NCBI GenBank assembly: GCA_020832545.1
Contig: JAFIEK010000015.1
Location: 1 to 64,000, forward strand
Direction: 5' to 3'
DNA from: Pararhodobacter sp.
Lineage (GTDB): Bacteria; Pseudomonadota; Alphaproteobacteria; Rhodobacterales; Rhodobacteraceae
Length of the DNA: 64,000 bases
Translations under genes and position numbers: made by a program
The notes under the pieces: model-generated
Told to the model about the DNA's origin: nothing
Seen by the model: only the letters and a program-made list of their open reading frames with translations
The model's database searches: none
Part shown: positions 42,364-50,330 of the stretch, in pieces
How the letters are laid out: each line of letters begins with the position of its first letter
How positions within the stretch are numbered: the stretch's first letter is position 1

Positions 42364-43526
42364 GCGGCCTCCAGGACAACGGCGCCGGACCCGAGGCCAC
42401 GGTCGAAATTGATCATGCCAAAGCCCGACACCAGCGCCCGCCGCGCGCCCTCCACCTGCCGTTCGCCCGCCGCACCCGTCAGCTGCCGCAACGTCTCAAC
42501 CAGCCCCAGATGCCCGCCCGCGCAACCCGCCTGCCCGGCCGACAACTGCCCGCCCGAGGTGTTGTGCGGCAGGCTGCCGGTGGTGGTGAAATCATGCCCG
42601 GCAATGAACTCGGCCGCGCCGCCCTTAGGGCACAGGCCCAGATCCTCGAACTGCATGGCGCTGATGAAGGGGTAGTCATCATAGGTCTGCACCAGATCGA
42701 CAGTGCCCGGTTCAACCCCTGCCATTCCCCACAGCGTATCAACGTCGCGCACCCAGCCGCCGCGCAGCATCACCGGATCAGCGGGAAAGCCGTTGTGGCG
42801 CTCTATGGCGGCGGTCAGGCGCACGAAGGGCAGGCCCTGCGCCTTTGCCGTTTCTTCGCGCATCACCAGAAACGCCTCGGCACCCGCGCAGGGCATGACG
42901 CAATCAAACAGATGGATCGGCGGGGCGATGGGGCGAGAATTGAGGTATTGGTCCAGCGAGAGCGGCTTCTTCATCAGCGCATGCGGGTTCTTCAACGCAT
43001 TCGCGCGCTGCGCCACGGCGATCCTGCCAGTGTCGGCGCGCGAAAGGCCGCTGGCCGCCATATAGGCCTGCGCGATCAGCGCAAAACTGACGTTCGGGCC
43101 GCCCGCGCCATAGGGGTAAACCGCATCCTGCGAGAAGCGCGAGAAGTTCTCAAGCGACTGGCGAAAGCTCTGCGGTGCGTTGGTGTCAGCACCAATGCAG
43201 GCGATGATATCGGCATCACCCGCCTGCACGGCACGGGCCGCACGACGCAGCGCCACTACGCCCGCCACACCGCCCAGTGGTACGAAGTCGATAAACCGCG
43301 GCGACAGGCCAAAATGCTGTGTCAGGCCGATGGTATTGTCCGGGGCCAGAGAGAAGCTGGCAATCGACAGCCCGTCAAACTCCCGGTGCGACACCCCGGC
43401 ACCCGCCGCCAGCCCGGACAGCGCACGACCGACCCACCATTGCGTGCTGTCGGTAGAGTGGCGCACATAGGGCACCGTCACCGGCACCGCCAGAACCACC
43501 CCATCATATCCCCTCGGCGTGTCCAT
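42360..43526 (-). CDS. Thiolase-fold (SCP2-type) protein without thiolase catalytic residues, probable retro-aldolase
   Basis: The 388-residue protein has the SCP2-thiolase fold, with ADIIACIGADTNAP, VDLVQTYDDYPFISAMQFED and SGGQLSAGQAGCAGGHLGLV. The nucleophile Cys is replaced by Gly86 (VPLGGVAG), the His of GHPxG by Gln332 (GQAGCAGG), and the C-terminal Cys loop is FDRGLGSG. It cannot be a normal thiolase. Similar Cys-less thiolases such as Ltp2 work with a DUF35 partner as retro-aldolases in sterol side-chain breakdown, using Tyr residues; Tyr282 and Tyr285 lie in the matching segment. The next gene encodes a DUF35 protein, so this pair probably forms such a complex. Confidence 0.78.
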   Translation of the reverse strand: MDTPRGYDGVVLAVPVTVPYVRHSTDSTQWWVGRALSGLAAGAGVSHREFDGLSIASFSLAPDNTIGLTQHFGLSPRFIDFVPLGGVAGVVALRRAARAVQAGDADIIACIGADTNAPQSFRQSLENFSRFSQDAVYPYGAGGPNVSFALIAQAYMAASGLSRADTGRIAVAQRANALKNPHALMKKPLSLDQYLNSRPIAPPIHLFDCVMPCAGAEAFLVMREETAKAQGLPFVRLTAAIERHNGFPADPVMLRGGWVRDVDTLWGMAGVEPGTVDLVQTYDDYPFISAMQFEDLGLCPKGGAAEFIAGHDFTTTGSLPHNTSGGQLSAGQAGCAGGHLGLVETLRQLTGAAGERQVEGARRALVSGFGMINFDRGLGSGAVVLEAA

Positions 43527-43533
43527 CGCGCCC

Positions 43534-43959
43534 TCAGACCAACGTCAGTGTGACATCGACATTGCCGCGCGTGGCATGCGAATAGGGGCAGCGTTCATGC
43601 GCGGCTTGCAGAATTTCTTCGGCCTGAGCAGGCGCAATACCCGGCAGCGAAACCGCCAGTTGCACGGCCAGCGCATAGCCCGGCTCCACGGGGCCGATGC
43701 CCACCGTCGCAGTCACCGTCACGTCCTCGCCCAGTGTGATCTTTTGCTGGCGGCCAACCAGCTTGACCGCGCCCAGAAAGCAGGCGGCATAGCCGGCGGC
43801 GAAAAGCTGTTCAGGGTTGGTGCCCGCGCCGCCGGGCCCGCCCAGCCCTTTCGGCACACTGAGATCCAGCGCAAAGCTGTCGTCCGGGCTATTCACCTTT
43901 CCCGCGCGCCCGCCGGTGGCGGTCATGGTGGCTTCATAAAGGATCTTCTCGGGCGTCAT
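43534..43959 (-). CDS. ohr: Ohr-type organic hydroperoxide reductase (OsmC family)
   Basis: The 141-residue protein is full length for Ohr, with the two redox cysteines in AAGYAACFLGAV and ERCPYSHATRGNVDV, and the conserved PKGLGGPGGAGTNPEQLFAA loop. Ohr reduces organic hydroperoxides with dihydrolipoamide. It lies between the second acyl-CoA ligase gene (10 bases) and the thiolase-like gene (7 bases), so it is in the catabolic operon; it may detoxify peroxides made by the flavin oxygenase. Usually it is regulated by OhrR, but no marR gene is near. Confidence 0.88.
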   Translation of the reverse strand: MTPEKILYEATMTATGGRAGKVNSPDDSFALDLSVPKGLGGPGGAGTNPEQLFAAGYAACFLGAVKLVGRQQKITLGEDVTVTATVGIGPVEPGYALAVQLAVSLPGIAPAQAEEILQAAHERCPYSHATRGNVDVTLTLV

Positions 43960-43969
43960 GGGGTTCTCC

Positions 43970-45583
43970 TCAGGTTGCGGCGCGCGCAGCGCCTTTTTCC
44001 TTGCGCAGGTCCAGCGCGCGGCCCTCTGCCAGCGCCGACTGTGCGTCGGATTTCAACTGGCCACGTTGCAGCTTTTGGGTGGAGCTGAGCGGCAACTCAT
44101 CAACCACCAGCAGATAGCCGGGCAGCTTGTGATACGACAGTTTGTCAGCCAGCCGCGCCAACAGCGGCCCGGCCAGCGCCTGCGGATCGGCAGGGCTGGC
44201 GAGGACGACAAAGGCAAACACTTCGTCCCCGCGTACCGGGTCCGGCACCGGGGTCACGGCGGCGGCGCGAACCAAAGGATCAGCAAGCAACGCGGCTTCG
44301 ACCTCAAGCGCCGAGATGTTCTCGCCTGCGCGACGGATGATGCTTTTGCGGCGATCCACGAAATACAACAACCCCTGCGCATCGGCCTTCATCACATCGC
44401 CGGTATGGAACCAGCCACCTTTCCATGCGGCGTCTGTCGCCGGTTCATCGCCCAGATAGCCGGAAAAGAACCCGCGCCGGGGGTCATCGCCCGCGCTGCG
44501 CACCCACAATTCGCCCGGCGTGCCCAGCGGCACATCCGCGCCCGCCTCATCGACAATGCGCCACTCCATCCCCGCGCGCGGCCGCCCGATACAGCGCGGC
44601 CCCAACGGCCCCGGCAGCCCGGCTGTGTCGGTGATGGCGGCGCCACCGGTTTCGGTCATCGCCCAACCCTCGACAATCGGCAGGCCGAACCGGGCCGCGA
44701 ACGCGGCCTTGTGGCGATCATCCACGCCGGGGCTGAAGGTAAAGCGCGCACGGTGGCGGCGCTCATCGGGGCTTTCGGGCAGTTGCAGCAGGATCGCCGG
44801 AATGACCCCCAACCCGTGCACGATGGTGGCACCGGAATCGGCGACAGCGGACCACCAGCGGCGCGCACTGAAACGATCCAACGGGACGATGGTGCCGCCG
44901 ATCAGCATCATGCCCACCGCTGTGCAGCCCAGTGCATTCATATGAAAGAACGGCAAGGGCGTCAGCGCCACTTCGCTGTCAGGGCGCATGGCGGCGATGC
45001 CGGGCATCGAGACATACCACTGTGCGACATGGATGAAATAATGGTTCGACAGAATGCAGGCCTTGGGTTTGCCGGTGCTGCCCGAGGTGAACAACAACGC
45101 CGCCTCATCATCCGGGCGACCCACGCGCGCGGTGCGGGGCGTGGCGGCGGGGGGCGGCGGGGCATCAGGCCGCGCGACCCGCACGCCCGCTGGCAGACCG
45201 GCCTGCAACAAAGCCTCGAACCCGGACACAGCGATTACGGCCTCGGCGTTCGACACCAGCATCTGGTGGCGCAACTCTTCAGGCCGCATGTCGCCATTCA
45301 GAGGCACGATCGAGGCTCCAATGGCATTCAGCGCCAGCCAGTGCAGCAAGAACCCGGGCCTGTTTTGCAACAACAGCGCCACCCGTGACCCTGCGCCATA
45401 GCCCGCCGCCAAATAGGCTGCGCGCAGCTCCGCCACCTGCGCCGCGGCCTCGCCATAGCTCAGCGCAAAGCCACCGGGCGCCCAGGGCAGCGCTGCCGAG
45501 GCCGGGGCGCGCGCCAGGTCCAGATCCGGCCGCCGCGCTGCGGTGCGCGAAAAGGCTTCATATGGCGATGTTGCGAGCGGCAT
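43970..45583 (-). CDS. AMP-forming acyl-CoA ligase (second of two in the cluster)
   Basis: The 537-residue protein has the P-loop ALLFTSGSTGKPKACILS, WAMTETGGAAI, the hinge segment FHTGDVMKADAQGLLYFVDR with RRKSIIRRAGENIS, and a late Lys in SSTQKLQRGQLKSD. It activates a carboxylate to its CoA ester. GGAG lies eight bases before the ATG at 45583; a start at 45649 adds an unrelated leader. It is the first gene of the 15-kb minus-strand cluster and diverges from a LysR gene, with a palindrome between them. It resembles the ligase at 37910-39541 and may act on a different intermediate. Confidence 0.85.
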   Translation of the reverse strand: MPLATSPYEAFSRTAARRPDLDLARAPASAALPWAPGGFALSYGEAAAQVAELRAAYLAAGYGAGSRVALLLQNRPGFLLHWLALNAIGASIVPLNGDMRPEELRHQMLVSNAEAVIAVSGFEALLQAGLPAGVRVARPDAPPPPAATPRTARVGRPDDEAALLFTSGSTGKPKACILSNHYFIHVAQWYVSMPGIAAMRPDSEVALTPLPFFHMNALGCTAVGMMLIGGTIVPLDRFSARRWWSAVADSGATIVHGLGVIPAILLQLPESPDERRHRARFTFSPGVDDRHKAAFAARFGLPIVEGWAMTETGGAAITDTAGLPGPLGPRCIGRPRAGMEWRIVDEAGADVPLGTPGELWVRSAGDDPRRGFFSGYLGDEPATDAAWKGGWFHTGDVMKADAQGLLYFVDRRKSIIRRAGENISALEVEAALLADPLVRAAAVTPVPDPVRGDEVFAFVVLASPADPQALAGPLLARLADKLSYHKLPGYLLVVDELPLSSTQKLQRGQLKSDAQSALAEGRALDLRKEKGAARAAT

Positions 45584-45663
45584 TTGTTCTGCTCCGCATC
45601 CCTGTTTCTCTCTGACGATACGATCAGACAGGCGATGTTTCCAATTCAAAACATTTGCGACAC

Positions 45664-45682
45664 TGATAACAAAGTGGTATCA
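45664..45682. promoter_or_regulatory. Likely LysR-type binding site in the divergent spacer
   Basis: TGATAAC-AAAGT-GGTATCA is an inverted repeat with six of seven pairs conserved and has the T-N11-A shape of LysR sites. It lies in the 105-base spacer between the acyl-CoA ligase gene and the divergent LysR gene, seven bases before the LysR start codon. Confidence 0.55.
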
Positions 45683-45688
45683 GAAATC

Positions 45689-46600
45689 ATGGAACTAAGA
45701 CAAATCCACTATTTTGTCGCCATCGCCGAGGCCGAGCATTTTGGCCGTGCCGCCCTGCGGTTGCGCATCGCCCAACCCGCCCTCAGCCGCCAGATGAAAC
45801 TGCTGGAGGCCGAGATGGGGATTGACCTGTTCGAACGGCTGCCGCGCGGCGTGCGACTGACAGAAGCGGGTCGGACATTTCTCAATGAAACACGGGGCCT
45901 GCAAGCCCAGATCGCCCGCGCCGTCGATGCCGCGCGGGCTGCGGCGGCGGGACAGCATGGCGCGCTGCGGTTGGGTTTTATCGAGGCCGCGGCCTGGCAG
46001 GGGCTGGTGCCCGATGCCCTGCGGCTGTTTCGGGCGCGCTTTCCGGGGGTCGAACTGACACTCGCCTCCATGCCCACCGCCGACCAACTGGGCGCGCTGC
46101 GTCAGGGCACGCTGGACGGCGCGCTGGTCTACAACCCCCTCCCGGCCGAGGACCTGAGCGCAACGCCGTTGGTGCGCCACCCGGTGGTGCTGGCGGTGCC
46201 GGTCGAATCGCCGCTGGCGGCGCGGGCGCAGGTCTCGCTGCGCGATCTGGTGGACTATCCGCTGATCGGCTTTCAGCGCCGCGCCAGCCCCCGGTTTTTT
46301 GACGATGTGCACACTCGTTTCCGCGCGTTAGGCATCACGCCGCGCTACATCGCCGAGTTGATGGTGGAAACCGATATACTGGCGCTGGTCAGCGCCGGGG
46401 CCGGGATCGCGCTGGCCAATTCGTGCCAGAAATGGCGGCAACCGCATGGCGTGCGCTTTGTCGAGGTTCATGATCTGGGCGTCAGTCTGGAACTGTCGCT
46501 GGTCCATGCCATCGACAACCGCACGCCGACCCTGCACCAGTTCGCCGCCATCCTGAGCGATCTGGCGGGCCAGACTGACGGCAAGTTGCTTCAGGCTTGA
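45689..46600 (+). CDS. LysR-family transcriptional regulator (CatR/BenM-like)
   Basis: The 303-residue protein has an N-terminal helix-turn-helix (MELRQIHYFVAIAEAEHFGR, LRIAQPALSRQMKLLEAEMG) and a C-terminal two-lobed effector domain (HGALRLGFIEAAAWQGLVPD). The style MELRQIxYFVAxAE resembles LysR regulators of aromatic and beta-ketoadipate catabolism. It diverges from the 15-kb catabolic cluster and probably activates it in response to a pathway intermediate, typical for LysR. The start at 45689 is chosen because upstream in-frame sequence has no family resemblance. Confidence 0.85.
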   Translation: MELRQIHYFVAIAEAEHFGRAALRLRIAQPALSRQMKLLEAEMGIDLFERLPRGVRLTEAGRTFLNETRGLQAQIARAVDAARAAAAGQHGALRLGFIEAAAWQGLVPDALRLFRARFPGVELTLASMPTADQLGALRQGTLDGALVYNPLPAEDLSATPLVRHPVVLAVPVESPLAARAQVSLRDLVDYPLIGFQRRASPRFFDDVHTRFRALGITPRYIAELMVETDILALVSAGAGIALANSCQKWRQPHGVRFVEVHDLGVSLELSLVHAIDNRTPTLHQFAAILSDLAGQTDGKLLQA

Positions 46601-46652
46601 AACACCCCGCCCGCCTGCCCTAGTCTGCCGTAGAAAACAGGAGCCCTCCACA

Positions 46653-47594
46653 ATGCCCGACACAATGCGCGCCGTCAGCTATGAAACCTACGGCGGCCCC
46701 GAGGTGTTGCAACTCGCCACCCTGCCCCGCCCTGCGCCGGGGCCGGGGCAGGTGTTGGTTCGGCTTGCCGCAGCCGGGGTCGCACCGCTGGACTGGAAAT
46801 TGCGCGCGGGCCTTCTGGCGGCCTATTTCACCCCGGCCTTTCCAAAGATACCCGGGCGAGATGGCACAGGCACCGTGGTGGCCTGCGGGCCGGAGGTTGA
46901 GGGCTTTGCCCCCGGCGATGCGGTGGCCGTCATGGCCCCGCCCGCCGGTGCAGCAGGCACCTGCGCCGAGTACATCGCCGCCGAGGCGGCGCTTTGCGTT
47001 GCGTTGCCAAAGGGGCTGGAGCTGATCGAAAGCGCCGCGCTGATCAACTCTGGCCTGTCAGCATGGATCGCGGCCATGCGCACGGCTCGGGTGCAGCCGG
47101 GGCAGAAGGTTCTGGTGCAGGCCGGTGCGGGGGCTGTCGGCGGGTTGCTGGTGCAGCTTTGCGCGCATCTGGGGGCCGAGGTCACGGCCACCTGCCGCAG
47201 CACCAATGCAGATTACGTGCAGGGCCTCGGCGCGCAGCGGGCGATTGCCTATGACGCCCCCTTTCCCACCGATCTGCCGCCGCAGGACATCGTCTTTGAT
47301 CTGATGGGCGGCGTGGTTCATGACGCCTGCTACCCGCTTCTGGCCAAGGGCGGGCATCTGGTCTGGCTGACTGCCGCACCGATTACCGACCGGGGCGCAG
47401 ACTACGGTGTCACCGTCAGCCGGGCGATGATTGCGGATGACGCCGGGGTGGTGGCTGATGTGCTGGCGCTGGCCGCGCAAGGCGTGCTGCGCCCGCAGGT
47501 CGCGGGTATTCTGCCGCTGGATCAGACGGCTCTGGCGCAAGACCGTCTGGCCAGCGGTCAGGTCACGCGCGGTCGGTTACTGATCACGCCCTGA
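46653..47594 (+). CDS. NADP-dependent quinone-oxidoreductase-like medium-chain reductase
   Basis: The 313-residue protein fits the zinc-free quinone oxidoreductase branch of the medium-chain dehydrogenases: MRAVSYETYGGPEVLQLATL, PRPAPGPGQVLVRLAAAGVA, PGRDGTGTVVACG and the NADP motif VLVQAGAGAVGGLLVQL. There are no structural zinc cysteines. It reduces quinones, enones or aldehydes with NADPH. CAGGAG lies eight bases before the ATG. It follows the LysR gene by 52 bases and may be co-transcribed with it. Real substrate unknown. Confidence 0.8.
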   Translation: MPDTMRAVSYETYGGPEVLQLATLPRPAPGPGQVLVRLAAAGVAPLDWKLRAGLLAAYFTPAFPKIPGRDGTGTVVACGPEVEGFAPGDAVAVMAPPAGAAGTCAEYIAAEAALCVALPKGLELIESAALINSGLSAWIAAMRTARVQPGQKVLVQAGAGAVGGLLVQLCAHLGAEVTATCRSTNADYVQGLGAQRAIAYDAPFPTDLPPQDIVFDLMGGVVHDACYPLLAKGGHLVWLTAAPITDRGADYGVTVSRAMIADDAGVVADVLALAAQGVLRPQVAGILPLDQTALAQDRLASGQVTRGRLLITP

Positions 47595-47600
47595 CCCTGT

Positions 47601-48566
47601 TCAGACGTAATCGCGCTCTGACATCGGCGTGGTCTCGATGGTCTCGCGCAGCATGTTTAGCATTCCGGCCTCGGCGCGGTTGAAATGGGCACGCGGGTTC
47701 CAGACCAGATAGATATCGATCGCGGGCGGGTCGTCATAGGGCGGCAGCCGCCACAAAAGGCCATTCTGCTCATCCGTGCGGGCAATGTGCAGCGGCAGGC
47801 TGCCGATCCCCAGCCCGCAAACAATCATCCGCCGCACCTCTTCAAGGTTGCTCGAAGTCGCCACCCGATGCCCGTCAATATGCGCCGAGGCCCGCATCAT
47901 CGCCACCGGGCGCAGGGCATCTGTCAGCCGGTCGGTCTGGAAGGACACGAAGGTTTCGCCGCGCAGATCGGCCATCTCAAGCCCGGTCTTGCCAAACAGC
48001 GGGTGGCGCGGACCGCAATAAAGGCCAAAATATTCGCGAAACAGCCGCGCATATTCCAGTTGCGGCAACATTTGGTGCACAAGGCAGATGGCGAAACTGG
48101 CCCGCTTCTGAATCACGGCCGTCGCCGCATTCATGCTGGTGGAGACATCCATGGTAAATGTCGCGCGGGGGTGGCGCTGATGGAACTCAGCCAGCACGGC
48201 ATCCAGATGGGGCGAGACCACATGGCTGGCCAGCGCAATATTGATCTGGCCCACCACCTCCTCGCCCTTGCGCCGCAACAGGACCGGCAGGCGTGAGACA
48301 GAGCCGAAGATTTCCACCGCCTCCTGATACAGCATCTCGCCTTCTGGCGTGACCTCAAACCGGCCCGGCTTGCGCAGGATCAGCCGGCGATCCAGCCGCT
48401 CTTCCAGCCGCCGCAGTGCATTGGAAACGGTGGGCTGCTTCAGGTTCAGCCGGTCGGCGGCGGCGGTGATCCCGCGTTCCTCGACGATCACGAGAAAGGT
48501 GCGCAGCAGGTTCCAGTCCAGCTCGAACGGCAGGCGGGCAGTGCGGTCGGGGCGGGGCTCTGACAT
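47601..48566 (-). CDS. LysR-family transcriptional regulator
   Basis: The 321-residue protein has the LysR helix-turn-helix (NLLRTFLVIVEERGITAAAD, LNLKQPTVSNALRRLEERLD) and an effector domain (EVVGQINIALASHVVSPHLD). It is divergent from the ABC importer and amine-degradation operon at 48.7-56.2 kb, whose expression it likely controls. The 108-base spacer is AT-rich, including CATTATATATTTGC, the only such stretch for several kilobases, as expected for a shared promoter region. Confidence 0.85.
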   Translation of the reverse strand: MSEPRPDRTARLPFELDWNLLRTFLVIVEERGITAAADRLNLKQPTVSNALRRLEERLDRRLILRKPGRFEVTPEGEMLYQEAVEIFGSVSRLPVLLRRKGEEVVGQINIALASHVVSPHLDAVLAEFHQRHPRATFTMDVSTSMNAATAVIQKRASFAICLVHQMLPQLEYARLFREYFGLYCGPRHPLFGKTGLEMADLRGETFVSFQTDRLTDALRPVAMMRASAHIDGHRVATSSNLEEVRRMIVCGLGIGSLPLHIARTDEQNGLLWRLPPYDDPPAIDIYLVWNPRAHFNRAEAGMLNMLRETIETTPMSERDYV

Positions 48567-48674
48567 TCATCAAACCTATTTTCAACATTCTCATTATATA
48601 TTTGCAGAATGACTGCCGTCCTGCAATCCTCCGGCGCACCCATCCAACAGGTCTGAACCATGAGGAACCAAAAC

Positions 48675-49466
48675 ATGCTGAAATCCCTCCTCGGCGCATC
48701 CGCCATACTGGCCTTCGGCCTTGTGGCCGTTGCCGCCCCCACCCCCGTCGCCGCCGATGATCTGGACCGCGTGCGCGATCGCGGCGTGCTGCGTGTGGCG
48801 CTTTCGGGCGTCTACCCGCCGTTTTCGATGACCAATGACCAGAACGAGGTTGTGGGTTTTGATGTCGATATCGCCAAGGAAATCGCCACCCGTATCGGTG
48901 TCGAGGCCGAGATCATTACCACCGCATGGGACGGCATCATCGCCGGTCTGGTAACCGGGCGGTTCGACACCATCATCGCCTCGATGTCGATCACCCCGGA
49001 ACGGCAGGAAGTCGTTGATTTCGTGGGTCCCTACTACAGCGCCGGGCGCACGATCTTTGTTGGCGAAAGCTCGGACTTTCAGGATCTTGATGCCCTGAAC
49101 GGCCGCACCCTTGGCGTCACGCTGGGTGAAACACATGAGGAATGGGCCCGCGGGCAGGCCGGGCGTGACTGGACGCTGCGCACCTATCGCGGCCTGAACG
49201 AACTGGTGCTTGAGGTGCGCAATGGCCGCATCGATGGCTTTGTCGCTGACAGCGTGGCCGGTGCACTGGCCGCCCGCGAAAGCGGCACGGCCCTGCGCGC
49301 GATCGAACTACCGGGCGATGACGGCGCTTCGGTTGATGTGGGCATCGCCATCCGCAAGGACAACCCCGAGTTGGCCGCCGCCATGCAAACGGCGCTCGAC
49401 GAGATGATGGAAGACGGCACCTACATGGATATCGCCATGGAATGGATCGGCGCTGACATCCGCTGA
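48675..49466 (+). CDS. Polar-amino-acid-type ABC transporter substrate-binding protein
   Basis: The 263-residue protein has a signal peptide (MLKSLLGASAILAFGLVAVA, cleavage near AAD) and the SBP family 3 fold: RGVLRVALSGVYPPFSMTND, VVGFDVDIAKEIATRIGVEA and FDTIIASMSITPERQEVVDF. It binds a small polar, probably amine-bearing compound. Two ATG codons are close together; GAGGA lies eight bases before the one at 48675, and a start at 48660 would add five residues. It is the first gene of a nine-gene operon, and a strong hairpin follows it. Confidence 0.85.
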   Translation: MLKSLLGASAILAFGLVAVAAPTPVAADDLDRVRDRGVLRVALSGVYPPFSMTNDQNEVVGFDVDIAKEIATRIGVEAEIITTAWDGIIAGLVTGRFDTIIASMSITPERQEVVDFVGPYYSAGRTIFVGESSDFQDLDALNGRTLGVTLGETHEEWARGQAGRDWTLRTYRGLNELVLEVRNGRIDGFVADSVAGALAARESGTALRAIELPGDDGASVDVGIAIRKDNPELAAAMQTALDEMMEDGTYMDIAMEWIGADIR

Positions 49467-49474
49467 ACACAGAC

Positions 49475-49500
49475 CGCCGCCCCGTGCAACCGGGGCGGCG
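49475..49500 (+). terminator. Strong hairpin between the binding-protein and creatininase-like genes
   Basis: CGCCGCCCCG (49475-49484), loop TGCAAC and CGGGGCGGCG (49491-49500) form a perfect ten-pair stem followed by TTTCAATA. It starts nine bases after the stop codon. It probably gives partial termination or mRNA protection so that the binding protein is made in excess. Confidence 0.7.
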
Positions 49501-49522
49501 TTTCAATAAAGGACAGGCAGGC

Positions 49523-50314
49523 ATGACCCCTTATTACGGCAAACTGACATGGGAAGAGGTGCGCGACGCCGACAAGGACCGCGTGGTGATCCTGTCGGTT
49601 TCAGCCACCGAAGACCACGGCCCACATATGGCTCTGGATACCGATACGCTGCTGGGCACCTCGATCGCCGATGGCGTGGCCAAGGCGGCACCCGATGAGG
49701 TGTTCATCATGCCGCCCATCCCCTACGGCTTCAACGAACACCACAAGGACTTTCCCGGCGTGATCTGGATCGGCCCGGAAACGCTGATCGCGTTTATCAC
49801 CGATGTCACCCGCTCGCTCGCGCATCACGGTTTCCGGCGTCTCCTGCTGCTCAACAGTCACGGATCGAACCATTCGGTGCTGGACCTCGCCGCGCGCAAG
49901 ACGGTGATCGAGAATGAGATCATCTGCGTCTCGGCCTCGTACTGGAACCTGATGTCAGACCGCATCAACGCCATGCGCGCGTCCGAGACCGGCGGCATTG
50001 CCCATGCCTGCGAGTTCGAGGCGGCGATGTATATGCATCTGGACCCCGCCCATATCTACCCCGAGCGCGCCGCCAAGCAGGTGGTCCACAACCCCGACAG
50101 CCGGTATTTCAACCTCGATCTGGCCTCGGGCGGGGCGCGGGCGATGCTGATGCGCTGGTGGTCTGAGCATTCTCCGGATGGCACGATGGGCGACCCTACC
50201 GTGGCGACGGCTGAAAACGGCAAACGATTTTTCGATGCGGCGGTTGAGGAAACACTGGGTCTGGTGCGCGAGATGCGCGCCCTGCCCATCCTGCCGCGCA
50301 AGGATCATCACTGA
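49523..50314 (+). CDS. Creatininase-family metal-dependent amidohydrolase
   Basis: The 263-residue protein has the creatininase metal sites: Glu30 and His32 in SATEDHGPHMALDTDTLLG (with Asp41), the His in LLLNSHGSNHS, and the Glu in AHACEFEAAMYMH. The family hydrolyses cyclic or linear amides (creatinine, formamidopyrimidine, mycofactocin precursor and others) in the cytoplasm. The start at 49523 is chosen from MTPYYGKLTWEEV and a GGACAGG upstream. Lying between the transporter genes, it is likely an early enzyme acting on the imported compound. Confidence 0.8.
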   Translation: MTPYYGKLTWEEVRDADKDRVVILSVSATEDHGPHMALDTDTLLGTSIADGVAKAAPDEVFIMPPIPYGFNEHHKDFPGVIWIGPETLIAFITDVTRSLAHHGFRRLLLLNSHGSNHSVLDLAARKTVIENEIICVSASYWNLMSDRINAMRASETGGIAHACEFEAAMYMHLDPAHIYPERAAKQVVHNPDSRYFNLDLASGGARAMLMRWWSEHSPDGTMGDPTVATAENGKRFFDAAVEETLGLVREMRALPILPRKDHH

Positions 50315-50330
50315 TAAGGGTGCAGGCGCG

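Noticed and set aside
42207-45388. Long plus-strand open frames (448 and 476 codons) opposite the thiolase-like and acyl-CoA ligase genes
   Set aside because: Both are antisense to well-supported genes with clear motifs; the translations are Arg/Ala/His-rich without any recognisable domain.
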